Shown here one piece after another: positions 20,374 through 28,722 of a stretch of 64,000 nucleotides of DNA (positions are counted from its first letter, which is position 1; each line of letters opens with the position of its first letter). This DNA comes from Epibacterium ulvae (GTDB taxonomy: Bacteria > Pseudomonadota > Alphaproteobacteria > Rhodobacterales > Rhodobacteraceae), in contig NZ_JAHHIR010000014.1 in assembly GCF_018678075.1 (NCBI RefSeq), positions 19,266 through 83,265 of the forward strand, in the 5' to 3' direction. Both the position numbers and the translations under genes were made by a program. A model generated the notes under the pieces. That model was not told the origin of the DNA, did not search any database, and saw only the letters and a program-made list of their open reading frames with translations.

Positions 20374-20681
20374 GACAGGTCCAATAATTAGCTGCTAAAA
20401 ATACCAGCCACTTCATGACATTCCACCCGGGCCTACAAGCCACGAAACCGTGAACGACCAAGCATCTGCTGCAGAAAAGGATGCACAGCATACTCACACC
20501 TTATCCACAGACCGAATCTGCGTGACTTTGCGACCTCTCAGCAGAATTTTAGTATCTTAAAGTTTCCAAAACTCGACATTTTGATAACTCGCAAAATATT
20601 TGCGAGAATTTTTTCAAAATAAAACCAGAATCATAACTCCCCAAGCTAAAGCGCCCGGCAGGAAAAACCTGTCTTTTCTCG
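20374..20681. other. AT-rich intergenic region with a DnaA-box match and a plus-strand terminator
   Basis: No convincing ORF. The stretch becomes strongly AT-rich from about 20540. TTATCCACA, the consensus DnaA box, is at 20511-20519. The hairpin at 20588-20606 with a T run points to a plus-strand transcript, although the genes on both sides run on the minus strand. This may be a small RNA or only priA downstream sequence. Confidence 0.5.
20588..20615 (+). terminator. Rho-independent terminator of an unknown plus-strand transcript
   Basis: Perfect 8-bp stem CTCGCAAA / TTTGCGAG, loop ATA, followed by AATTTTTTC. No T tract follows on the minus strand. Confidence 0.7.
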
Positions 20682-22889
20682 TCAAAAGAAGTTCTGCGGG
20701 TCGATATCCACGTTCAGACGCAGATCCCCCTTCAGCGGGACCGGTGCCAACCAGCGGGAGATGGCGTCTTGCAGCGCCACGCCCTTGTCCGCCTTGATCA
20801 ACAACCGCACCCGATGACGGCCACGGATACGCGCAATGGGTGCAGGGGCGGGTCCAAACAACTGCGCGCCGACCTGCACCAGCGCGCCATTGTTGCGCGC
20901 CAGATGATTGCCCAGATCAAAAACCTGCGCCAAGTCCGGGCCGGACAAGACAATTCCCGCCATTCGCCCATAGGGCGGCACGCCCGCCACACGGCGCTGT
21001 TCGGCTTCGGCCCGCCAGAACTCTTCTTCATCTCCGGACAAGATCGCGCGGATCACCGGGTGTTCGGGCTGAAAGCTCTGCATCAAGGCTTCACCGGGGC
21101 GTTCGGCGCGACCCGCCCGGCCAGCCACCTGCCGCATCAGCTGGAACGTCCGCTCCCCGGCTCGTAAATCTGACCCCTGCAGCCCCAGATCCGCATCAAT
21201 CACCCCGACCAGGGTGAGCAGCGGAAAATTGTGCCCTTTTGCAACCAATTGCGTGCCAAGGATGATGTCGGCTTCCCCGGCTGCGATCTCCTCGATCCGG
21301 GATTTCAAGGCGCGCGCCGAGGCAAACAGATCAGAGCTCAACACCGCAATCCGCGCCTCGGGAAACAGGCCAGCGGCTTCTTCGCCCAAACGTTCAATAC
21401 CGGGGCCCACTGGCGCCATCTTGCCCTCGACCTTGCAGGAAGGGCATTCCGTGGGCACCGGCTTGGTCTCCCCACATTGATGGCACATCAGCCGTTTCAG
21501 GAACCGGTGCTCCACCATCCGCGCATCGCAATTGTCACAGGCCACCTGGGTGCCGCAGGCGCGACAGATGGTGACCGGCGCAAAGCCACGGCGGTTCAGG
21601 AACAACAGCGATTGTTCGCCGCGTTCCAGCCGCAGCTGCATCGCCTGCCGCAATGTGGGTGATATCCAGGTCCCCGACGGCAGCGCTTCGTTGCGCATAT
21701 CCACCGCCCGCATCTCGGGCAGAACGGAGGCGCCAAACCGCGACGTCAGATCAAGGCGGCGATACTTCCCGGCCTGCGCATTGGCCCAGCTTTCCAGCGA
21801 TGGCGTGGCCGAAGCCAAAACCACCTGCGCCGAACACATGGCCGCCCGCAGCACCGCCATGTCGCGGGCATTGTACAAAACACCGTCTTCTTGTTTGTAG
21901 GATGTGTCGTGTTCCTCATCGACGATGATTAATCCCAGATCACGATACGGCAGAAACAGGGCCGAGCGCGCGCCAATCACCAACTGCGCCGCACCCTGCC
22001 CAACCATGCGCCAGACCCGGCGGCGTTCGGTCATCGTCGCCCCGGAATGCCATTCCGCCGGCGTCGCGCCAAACCGCGCCTCAACCCGTTTCAGGAACTC
22101 TGCCGTCAGCGCGATTTCCGGCAACAGGACCAGCGCCTGCCGTCCGGCCCGCAGACAGGCGGCGACCGCCTCCAGATAAACCTCGGTCTTGCCCGACCCG
22201 GTGACCCCTTTCAAAAGCGTGGTGCCATAGGCGCCGCTTTTGACAGTTTCGTCCAGCGTGGCCGCGGCCGCAGCTTGGTCGTCGGTCAGGGTCTTGCTGG
22301 GCAGTTCGGGGTCCAGATGCGGATAGGGTTGATCGCGCGGTGTCTCCACCTCGATCAGGGCGCCCTGTTTCACCAGCCCCTTGACCACCGATGCGGTCAC
22401 GCCTGCCATGTCCGACAACTCCTTGGGGGTGAAGGACAGGCCGCCAAACTCCTCCATCACCGCCAAAACCCGCTCACGGGCGTCGGTCATCCGGTCGGGG
22501 GTCTGGCTGCCCAATCGCAGCACTTTGCGCATCGACGGCGGATCCGACAGGCCCGGCGCGCGGGTGGCCAGACGCAGCATCGACGACATCGGCGTCAGGG
22601 TATAATCAGCCGCTTTGGACAGGAAATTGCGCATCTCATCGCGCATCGGGGCCACATCCAGCACCCGGATCACGGCCCGCAGTTTGGCCAGGTCGAAATC
22701 ACCCGCCCCCGGCCCCCAAACCACCCCCAGAACCTTGCGCGGGCCTAGCGGCACCTCAACAAATGCACCGCGAAAACAGCCGCCCTCTGGCGCTTTGTAA
22801 TCCAACAGACGATCCAGCGGCTGGCTGGTCAACACGCCGACACGCGCACCGGCCTGAAAGAACTCTGGATCATCGCTAGGTTCGGGCAT
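20682..22889 (-). CDS. priA: Primosomal protein N' (replication restart helicase)
   Basis: 3'-to-5' helicase that reloads the replisome at stalled forks. The ATG at 22889 (MPEPSDDPEFF) is preferred to the TTG two codons upstream; this gives 735 aa. Visible are the 3'BD-like N-terminal domain, Walker A TGSGKTEVYL, DEEHDTSYKQ (motif II), and the zinc-binding cysteines CRAC, CDNC, CHQC and CPSC. The C-terminal helicase motif QMVAKGHN-type segment reads LVAKGHNFPLLTLV. Confidence 0.96.
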   Translation of the reverse strand: MPEPSDDPEFFQAGARVGVLTSQPLDRLLDYKAPEGGCFRGAFVEVPLGPRKVLGVVWGPGAGDFDLAKLRAVIRVLDVAPMRDEMRNFLSKAADYTLTPMSSMLRLATRAPGLSDPPSMRKVLRLGSQTPDRMTDARERVLAVMEEFGGLSFTPKELSDMAGVTASVVKGLVKQGALIEVETPRDQPYPHLDPELPSKTLTDDQAAAAATLDETVKSGAYGTTLLKGVTGSGKTEVYLEAVAACLRAGRQALVLLPEIALTAEFLKRVEARFGATPAEWHSGATMTERRRVWRMVGQGAAQLVIGARSALFLPYRDLGLIIVDEEHDTSYKQEDGVLYNARDMAVLRAAMCSAQVVLASATPSLESWANAQAGKYRRLDLTSRFGASVLPEMRAVDMRNEALPSGTWISPTLRQAMQLRLERGEQSLLFLNRRGFAPVTICRACGTQVACDNCDARMVEHRFLKRLMCHQCGETKPVPTECPSCKVEGKMAPVGPGIERLGEEAAGLFPEARIAVLSSDLFASARALKSRIEEIAAGEADIILGTQLVAKGHNFPLLTLVGVIDADLGLQGSDLRAGERTFQLMRQVAGRAGRAERPGEALMQSFQPEHPVIRAILSGDEEEFWRAEAEQRRVAGVPPYGRMAGIVLSGPDLAQVFDLGNHLARNNGALVQVGAQLFGPAPAPIARIRGRHRVRLLIKADKGVALQDAISRWLAPVPLKGDLRLNVDIDPQNFF

Positions 22890-23021
22890 GGACAAAATAC
22901 GGGGACTCTCGCGGCCAACTGTGAATAATAGAGCCCTCTTGGCGAACGGGGTTTTCGCGGGGCTCCCTATCAGGTAAAGCCAAGTTGAACCGAGGCCAAG
23001 CCATCAGAAGGACCTGAAGGT

Positions 23022-23675
23022 ATGAAATTCTTTGTAGACACCGCAGAAATCGACGCGATTGCTGAGCTTAACGATCTGGGCATGGTGGATGGTGTGACCA
23101 CCAACCCCTCGCTGATCAAGAAATCCGGGCGCGACATTATTGAGGTGACCAAGGAGATCTGCGACCTGGTCGACGGTCCCGTCTCCGCCGAGGTGACCGC
23201 CGTTGATGCGGAAACAATGATCGCCGAAGGCCGCAAGCTGCTGGAAATCGCCGAAAACATCACCGTAAAAGTACCGCTGACATGGGATGGTCTGAAGGCC
23301 TGCAAAACCCTCAGCGACGATGGCCACAAGGTCAATGTGACGCTCTGCTTCTCGGCCAATCAGGCGCTTTTGGCAGCCAAAGCCGGCGCGACCTTTATCT
23401 CTCCGTTTGTGGGCCGTCTGGACGACATCAACCTGGACGGGATGGAGCTGATCGAAGACATCCGCATCATCTATGACAACTTCGGGTTCGAAACCGAGAT
23501 CCTCGCGGCATCAATTCGCTCCGTGAACCATATTCTTGATTCGGCGCGCATCGGTGCCGACGTGATCACCGCACCGCCCGCCGTGATCAAATCCATGGTC
23601 AACCACCCGCTGACCGACAAAGGTCTGTCTGTCTTCCTGGCGGATATCAAAGCGGCAGATATCAAGATCCTCTGA
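23022..23675 (+). CDS. fsa: Fructose-6-phosphate aldolase / TalC-type transaldolase
   Basis: 217-aa TIM-barrel enzyme of the small transaldolase subfamily. Schiff-base Lys83 lies in [14 protein letters not shown]. The N-terminal [10 protein letters not shown] and the TTNPSL motif are typical. Whether it acts as transaldolase (pentose phosphate) or as fructose-6-phosphate aldolase cannot be settled here. A GAAGG precedes the ATG. It is divergent from priA and ends at a strong terminator. Confidence 0.92.
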   Translation: MKFFVDTAEIDAIAELNDLGMVDGVTTNPSLIKKSGRDIIEVTKEICDLVDGPVSAEVTAVDAETMIAEGRKLLEIAENITVKVPLTWDGLKACKTLSDDGHKVNVTLCFSANQALLAAKAGATFISPFVGRLDDINLDGMELIEDIRIIYDNFGFETEILAASIRSVNHILDSARIGADVITAPPAVIKSMVNHPLTDKGLSVFLADIKAADIKIL

Positions 23676-23706
23676 TCTTTTCCCATCCGGGACCATCAAA
23701 ATAGCT

Positions 23707-23737
23707 GGCGCGTACCTGACCGGGTGCGCGCCTTTTT
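23707..23737 (+). terminator. Rho-independent terminator after fsa
   Basis: GGCGCGTACC / GGGTGCGCGCC stem (one G-U-type pair) followed by TTTTT, 32 bp after the fsa stop. Confidence 0.8.
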
Positions 23738-23834
23738 GCTGAAATGCCGCCGCCCCACCGGCGGCGACAGAAACCCTCGCACAGGCACCGCCGCCTGTGA
23801 TATACCACCTCCAAGATATATAAGAGGCAGACGA

Positions 23835-24542
23835 ATGAGCAGTTCAGCCCAATTGGAAGACCGCCTGCGCGCCGTCATTCTGGAAAAACCGGATGTGGTG
23901 CTGGACGATCCCAGCGTGATGGAGGCCCTGGTGGCCGCCAATGATCGCGCATTGGGGGCAAATGTTGTGGATATGCGCGGCATCGCCATGTCGCGGCTTG
24001 AGGCACGGCTGGACCGGCTAGAGGACACTCATCGCTCGGTGATTGCTGCCGCCTATGAGAACCTCGCCGGCACCAACCAGATCCACCGCGCGGTGCTGGC
24101 CATGCTGGATCCCCAGGACTTCAAAGCCTTCCTCGCCGCCCTTGACGGCCCGGTGGCCGAGGCGCTGAATGTCGACGCGTTGGCCCTCGTGCTCGAAAGC
24201 AACGCGGCCGAAGAGTCACAAGATGTCACCCGCGCCTCGGACGTGTTGCGCATCCTGCCGGCCGGGTTCATCCAGAAATACAACGGCGATGGCCGCAGCG
24301 CCCCGCCTCCTGTGGTCACCCTGCGCCAACTGCACGAAGGCGAGCCAATGATTCACGGTGAACAGGCGTCTTGGCTGCGTTCCGAGGCGGTGATGACCTT
24401 GTATCTCGGCCCCGGCCGCCTGCCTGCGATGCTGGTCTTTGGCTCAGAAGACCCCCATCAATTCACCCCCCAACACGGCACCGATCTACTGACCTTCTTT
24501 TCCGGTGTCTTTGAACGCACATTGCGCAACTGGCTGGCATGA
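23835..24542 (+). CDS. DUF484 family protein
   Basis: From the ATG at 23835 (MSSSAQLEDRL), after AAGAGGCAGACGA, the product has 235 aa. DUF484 proteins are GAF-like and often lie directly upstream of xerC, as here: the stop overlaps the xerC start as ATGA. Segments LRAVILEKPDVVLDDPSVM and the C-terminal LTFFSGVFERTLRNWL fit the family. Molecular role unknown; coupling to XerC suggests a part in chromosome resolution (inference). Confidence 0.88.
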   Translation: MSSSAQLEDRLRAVILEKPDVVLDDPSVMEALVAANDRALGANVVDMRGIAMSRLEARLDRLEDTHRSVIAAAYENLAGTNQIHRAVLAMLDPQDFKAFLAALDGPVAEALNVDALALVLESNAAEESQDVTRASDVLRILPAGFIQKYNGDGRSAPPPVVTLRQLHEGEPMIHGEQASWLRSEAVMTLYLGPGRLPAMLVFGSEDPHQFTPQHGTDLLTFFSGVFERTLRNWLA

Positions 24543-25459
24543 CCCTGATCTCTCCCGCCTGCCGCGACGCGCTTGAAAACTGGTTAGCCAGTATCAGCGC
24601 GCTGCAGGGGGCGTCGGAGAATACGGTCACCGCCTACGCGGGCGATCTGCGCGATTTCCTCGGTTTCATGAGCGCTCATTTCGGCGGCCCACAGGGGTTG
24701 GTGGCGCTCTCCGAGATCACCACGGGCGACATGCGCGCCTGGATGGCGGCCACCCGCGCCGACGGAGTCGGTGCCCGGTCGCTGGCGCGCAAGCTGTCCT
24801 CGGTCAAAGCTTTCTACCGTTGGCTGGCCGAACGCGAAGGGTTTGAACCCACCGCTGTCCTGTCGGCCCGCGCGCCAAAATTCACCAAGAAACTGCCCCG
24901 CCCCCTGTCCGAAGATGCCGCCAAAGCGGTGCTCGATACGGTGGCGCTGCAATCGGAAACGCCTTGGGTCAGCGCCCGGGACGTGGCTGTGGTGACCCTG
25001 CTTTATGGCTGCGGGCTGCGCATTTCCGAGGCCCTGTCGCTGCAGGGCCGCGATGTCCCCCTGCCCAATGTACTACGCATTCTCGGCAAGGGTCAAAAAG
25101 AGCGGATCGTCCCGGTGCTGCCCATCGCCCGTACCGCGGTTGACGACTACCTGAACCTTTGCCCCTTTGATCCGACCGCCGATGAACCGCTGTTTCGCGG
25201 CGTGCGCGGCGGTGCATTGTCGCCCAGTCAGATCCAAAAAGCCGTGGCACGCACCCGCGCCCAATTGGGCCTGCCACCAACGGCGACGCCCCATGCCCTG
25301 CGCCACAGTTTTGCAACCCATCTGCTGGAAGCAGGCGGTGATCTGCGCAGCATTCAGGAACTGCTCGGCCATGCGTCGCTCTCGACCACGCAGAACTATA
25401 CGGCAGTCGACACGGCGCATCTGATGGATGTCTATCGGCGCGCCCACCCCAAGGCCTGA
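24539..25459 (+). CDS. xerC: Tyrosine recombinase XerC
   Basis: With XerD it resolves chromosome dimers at dif. The 306 aa contain an N-terminal SAM-like core-binding domain and the catalytic set Arg161, Lys185, His252, Arg255, His278 and Tyr287 (LGHASLSTTQNYTAVD). Length and residues match the housekeeping enzyme rather than a phage integrase, and the coupled DUF484 gene supports this. Confidence 0.95.
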   Translation: MTLISPACRDALENWLASISALQGASENTVTAYAGDLRDFLGFMSAHFGGPQGLVALSEITTGDMRAWMAATRADGVGARSLARKLSSVKAFYRWLAEREGFEPTAVLSARAPKFTKKLPRPLSEDAAKAVLDTVALQSETPWVSARDVAVVTLLYGCGLRISEALSLQGRDVPLPNVLRILGKGQKERIVPVLPIARTAVDDYLNLCPFDPTADEPLFRGVRGGALSPSQIQKAVARTRAQLGLPPTATPHALRHSFATHLLEAGGDLRSIQELLGHASLSTTQNYTAVDTAHLMDVYRRAHPKA

Positions 25460-25566
25460 GTAAGATAACCGTTAAAATGCAAGGTAAATTGCGCCAGCAT
25501 TCTGCGCGCCTCATTAACCTTGCTGGGCCATCTTGGCGGCACCGCTTTCCAGAAAGGAATCACCTG

Positions 25567-25767
25567 ATGCTGCCCTCTGACGTCCCCGCTGCCCTCCTGA
25601 TCCAAATGGCCGATGGCGCGCCCACATCACCGACCCCGCCGCTGCCAGGCCCCCTGCGCGCGCCCCGTGGCCGCATGATCGAGCTGCCCAGCAACGGCAT
25701 CCCCTCCCTGTCCTTTACCGCCCTGACCGCCACCGACGGCGCGCCGACAAAACGCCTGCTGCACTAA
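25567..25767 (+). CDS. Small hypothetical protein, 66 aa
   Basis: A proline-rich frame starting MLPSDVPAALLIQMADG, preceded by AGAAAGGAA at a good distance (ATG at 25567). The frame is open further upstream to 25477 without a ribosome-binding site. No homologous family recognised. The region could be noncoding; the main support is the ribosome-binding site and the compact spacing between xerC and pcs. Confidence 0.4.
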   Translation: MLPSDVPAALLIQMADGAPTSPTPPLPGPLRAPRGRMIELPSNGIPSLSFTALTATDGAPTKRLLH

Positions 25768-25882
25768 CACGCAAGGTAAAGAGCTGACGCCTGGCTGCCA
25801 ACCCGCAGCCCGGCGCCAACCATCGCGTGAGGGGGCCGCTTTCACCCTTGAAGCGCTGCTTGAAATTCGTCATCACAGATAC

Positions 25883-26587
25883 ATGACACCACAGTTCCGC
25901 GCATTATCCGTACATCTCTTAACCGCAACCGGCGCCGTCTTTGCTATGTTGGCCATGCTCGCCGCTGTTGAAGCCAAATGGGACCTGATGTTCCTGTGGC
26001 TGGTGGTGGCCTTTGCCGTGGACGGCATCGATGGCCCGCTCGCACGCCACTACAACGTGCGCCGCTTTGCCCCCGAATTTGACGGGGTGCTGCTGGATCT
26101 GATCATTGATTACCTGACATATGTTTTCATCCCGGCCTTTGCCCTGTTCAAATCGGGTCTCATGGCGGGCTGGACCGGATGGGCGGCGATCATCGTGATC
26201 ACCTTTGCCTCCGCCATGTATTTCGCCGATACCCGCATGAAGACCAAGGACAACTCATTCTCCGGCTTTCCCGGATGTTGGAACATGTTGGTGCTGGTGA
26301 TCTTTGCGATTGAACCCAGCCATTGGACCAGCATGGCCCTGGTGACCCTCTTGGCGTTGGCCATGTTCCTGCCGCTCAAATTCATCCACCCGGTGCGCAC
26401 GGTGCGTTGGCGGAAATTGTCTTTGCCGATGGCTCTGGCCTGGACCTTCTTTGCGGGTTGGGCGGCCTGGGTCAATTTCCATCCCGAAAGCTGGGCCCAT
26501 TGGGGACTGGTGATCACCTCGGCCTATTTGCTGGTGGTTGGGATTGTCCAACAAATCATCCCCCAACGGGATGAAAACGCCCCCTAA
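25883..26587 (+). CDS. pcs: Phosphatidylcholine synthase
   Basis: Integral membrane enzyme that condenses CDP-diacylglycerol with choline to make phosphatidylcholine directly, the route found in many alphaproteobacteria. The 234-aa protein has about seven hydrophobic segments. Its CDP-alcohol phosphotransferase motif reads DGIDGPLAR, then a 12-residue gap to FDGVLLDLIIDY, the wider spacing typical of Pcs. Its stop overlaps the convergent ogt stop. Confidence 0.92.
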   Translation: MTPQFRALSVHLLTATGAVFAMLAMLAAVEAKWDLMFLWLVVAFAVDGIDGPLARHYNVRRFAPEFDGVLLDLIIDYLTYVFIPAFALFKSGLMAGWTGWAAIIVITFASAMYFADTRMKTKDNSFSGFPGCWNMLVLVIFAIEPSHWTSMALVTLLALAMFLPLKFIHPVRTVRWRKLSLPMALAWTFFAGWAAWVNFHPESWAHWGLVITSAYLLVVGIVQQIIPQRDENAP

Positions 26588-27036
26588 ATCAACAGGCCTG
26601 CCGCCCCTTCATGGCGCAGCAGGGCGACTTTGGTCTCGACGCCGCCTGCCCCGGAAAACCCGCCCAGTCCATTGGCCGCCAACACCCGGTGACAGGGGAT
26701 CAGAACTGGCAACGGGTTCGCGCCACAAGCATTGCCCACCGGCTGCGCTGCACCGCCCAGGTCACGCGCTATATCGCCATACTGTCGCGTCTCACCAAAG
26801 GGGATAGCCTGCATCGCGGCACAGACCTTTTGCTGAAACGCGCTGCCTGCGAGCTGCATCGGCAGATCAAATTCCTGCAGACGCCCGGCAAAATAAGCCT
26901 CTAGCTGGCGCAGGGCTTCGCTGAGCAGATCCGTCGTCTCGGTCTCGACCCCTTCCCAGGTCAGACGCACCAAATACCCTGCATTTTCGCTCACAAACAT
27001 CCGTCCAACCGGGGTCAAAAGTGAAGAAGTTCGCAT
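26584..27036 (-). CDS. ogt: Methylated-DNA-[protein]-cysteine S-methyltransferase
   Basis: Suicide repair protein for O6-alkylguanine. The 150 aa hold the acceptor Cys115 in VLIPCHRVLAANG, preceded by the helix-turn-helix segment FGETRQYGDIARDLG with GNACGANPLP. There is no Ada regulatory domain. It ends in TAG, tail to tail with pcs with a 3-bp overlap. Confidence 0.94.
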   Translation of the reverse strand: MRTSSLLTPVGRMFVSENAGYLVRLTWEGVETETTDLLSEALRQLEAYFAGRLQEFDLPMQLAGSAFQQKVCAAMQAIPFGETRQYGDIARDLGGAAQPVGNACGANPLPVLIPCHRVLAANGLGGFSGAGGVETKVALLRHEGAAGLLI

Positions 27037-27252
27037 AGATTCCTCTAAAATTTTACGTTGTTTTTAAACGGCTTACGGCATTTATCGCGATCAACGCGCC
27101 CGAGACCACCATATCTTGTGTCCCGACATCATAGCAACCTCCCATTGGTTAACGCACTAGCCGAAATTGTTAACCATTCGCCTTAAGTGCGCCCCGCTTT
27201 TCCTAAAATTCGCGTAAAACGTATTTAAGAGTTGTTAGGAAAGGTTAAGATA

Positions 27253-27585
27253 ATGGTTGCAGTAAATGGCGTTACAAACACCACCAGCGTCAGCGTTTAT
27301 CGTCAGATGAACAGCCACCTGAACGGCCACGGCGGAACCAAAGTCATGCCGACCCAGGACACGCCGGATGCCGGTTACCGGAATATGGGGGAAAAAGCGC
27401 CCGTTATCACCGACGCCAGCCGCCAATACGCGCAAAAGCTTTATGAAGCGCAGAACGCCCGCTACCTGCCCGGCAATGTCACGATGGAGCAAGCGGTGCA
27501 AAACCGTATCAACAACCCGCAAGAACGCTCTGAACACCAAAAGGCCCTGGATGCCGTGCGTGACATCCGCAGCGGCCTTTACTGA
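27253..27585 (+). CDS. Hypothetical protein, 110 aa
   Basis: ATG at 27253 (MVAVNGVTNTTSVSVYRQMN) after AGGAAAGGTTAAGATA; an upstream TTG at 27232 is possible but less likely. It is hydrophilic, without signal peptide or TM. The C-terminal half is rich in Gln/Asn/Arg (ASRQYAQKLYEAQNARYL). No family recognised. It resembles short non-enzymatic proteins near flagellar or surface genes only in composition, so no role is proposed. Confidence 0.65.
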   Translation: MVAVNGVTNTTSVSVYRQMNSHLNGHGGTKVMPTQDTPDAGYRNMGEKAPVITDASRQYAQKLYEAQNARYLPGNVTMEQAVQNRINNPQERSEHQKALDAVRDIRSGLY

Positions 27586-27643
27586 GGTCCGCTACCTGCC
27601 AGCGCCATGGCGGAAGAACAGCGCCGTTACGTTCTGAAAATGC

Positions 27644-27675
27644 GCGTGAACGGCTACCTTTAAAGCCATTCACGC
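27644..27675. terminator. Bidirectional hairpin between convergent genes
   Basis: GCGTGAA-c-GGCT / AGCC-a-TTCACGC with an 8-base loop, placed between the stop of the 110-aa gene and the stop of the LysM/solute-binding gene. No long T tract. Confidence 0.5.
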
Positions 27676-27686
27676 CAAAGGACGCC

Positions 27687-28712
27687 TTACTGGATCTGCG
27701 ACCAGAACGCTTCCAAATGCCGGGTCATGATCTGTTCGAACCGACCGCTATCCCGCAGTGCTTTTAGGCCCGCATTCACCCGGTACAAATGCGAGGTGCC
27801 ACGCCAGTGACGTTTGGAAATCACCACGCTCAGATCTTCCTGCGAAATGGGACGCTCCAAAGGCACCACCTGCTCGCGCAGGCCCTCCGCAACGATGGTT
27901 TCAACGCCAAGGAACAGGTTCATCGCAACCGCGTCCACATCGCCATCATGCAGCAAGGCAAAACACCCCTGCGGCTGCGGTTGGTTGACAATGGTCACGT
28001 CTGCTTCTGTCATCCAGGAACGCTTCGTTTCATCTAGGTTGTGCCCGGAAAACGACACGGGCCGACAGATGGTTTTACCATTCAGGTCCGATGTCTCTGT
28101 AAATGCGAACGGCCGCTCTGCATCCACGAACAACATCATCGGCAAGCTCACCACCGGGTCAGAGAAGTGGAACCTCACGCAGCGCTCATGTGCAGGATCC
28201 GCTTCACAATCAGGCTTGATCCAAGGAAAGCCCATGTCGAACTGCTTGTCATCCAGCATAGGGAACAAATGCTGGGACCAATCGTCCTCCCAGCTTACCG
28301 CATATGACACTGGTGACGGCGCCAACTCCAGCGCGGCATTGACCAGTTCTGTCACCATCCCCTGCCCCGGCAGATCCTGCCCTGAAAACGGGCCAAAGTT
28401 ACCACCAGTCAGCAAGGTCATCTCAGCGTCGACTTTGCGCAACGGCGTGGCGTCAGGCACGATCTCTTCTTCTGGGCACGGAATAAACAGGGTCCGGCCC
28501 GGAATGACCGTCGATGCCGCAAGCAGACGTTGGTTGCGGTAATAGATCAGGCTCCACCGTTCGCGATCGCCATAATGTTCCTCGGCGATAGAAAACAAGT
28601 TGTCGCCAGGCTTGGCAACATAGTCGACATTACAGATCGCAAAGGCAGCCGAGGGGGCAAACCCCAAGGCCAACACAACGCGAAGGATCCCAGGAAACAA
28701 CAGCTTGTGCAT
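27687..28712 (-). CDS. LysM domain fused to a periplasmic solute-binding-like domain (first copy)
   Basis: From the ATG at 28712 (MHKLLFPGIL) the 341-aa protein has a signal peptide ending AAFA-IC. A LysM domain (YVAKPGDNLFSIAEEHYGDR to RTLFIPC, about residues 31-80) and then an SBP_bac_3-like domain to the C-terminus follow. Conserved features shared with the upstream paralogue are GFPWIKPDC, ERCVRFHFSDP, GKTICRP and a late Cys. LysM binds peptidoglycan, so the protein is probably a periplasmic ligand-binder held to the wall rather than a free transport protein. No permease gene is adjacent. Confidence 0.8.
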   Translation of the reverse strand: MHKLLFPGILRVVLALGFAPSAAFAICNVDYVAKPGDNLFSIAEEHYGDRERWSLIYYRNQRLLAASTVIPGRTLFIPCPEEEIVPDATPLRKVDAEMTLLTGGNFGPFSGQDLPGQGMVTELVNAALELAPSPVSYAVSWEDDWSQHLFPMLDDKQFDMGFPWIKPDCEADPAHERCVRFHFSDPVVSLPMMLFVDAERPFAFTETSDLNGKTICRPVSFSGHNLDETKRSWMTEADVTIVNQPQPQGCFALLHDGDVDAVAMNLFLGVETIVAEGLREQVVPLERPISQEDLSVVISKRHWRGTSHLYRVNAGLKALRDSGRFEQIMTRHLEAFWSQIQ

Positions 28713-28722
28713 GCCCGCCCCC

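Noticed and set aside
20248..20391. 47-codon plus-strand frame starting MRIELLSKPPERK
   Set aside because: It has no ribosome-binding site. The opposite strand gives a longer frame, continuous apart from one TAG, with membrane-protein character.
20511..20615. Chromosomal replication origin
   Set aside because: Only one DnaA-box match was found and no typical origin neighbours (hemE, dnaA, parAB, rho) are present.
24539..25459. Phage integrase at the xerC position
   Set aside because: Length, residue pattern and the coupled DUF484 gene fit chromosomal XerC, and no prophage genes are nearby.
27607..27663. 18-codon frame MAEEQRRYVLKMRVNGYL
   Set aside because: Too short to support. It overlaps a hairpin between convergent genes and has no clear ribosome-binding site.
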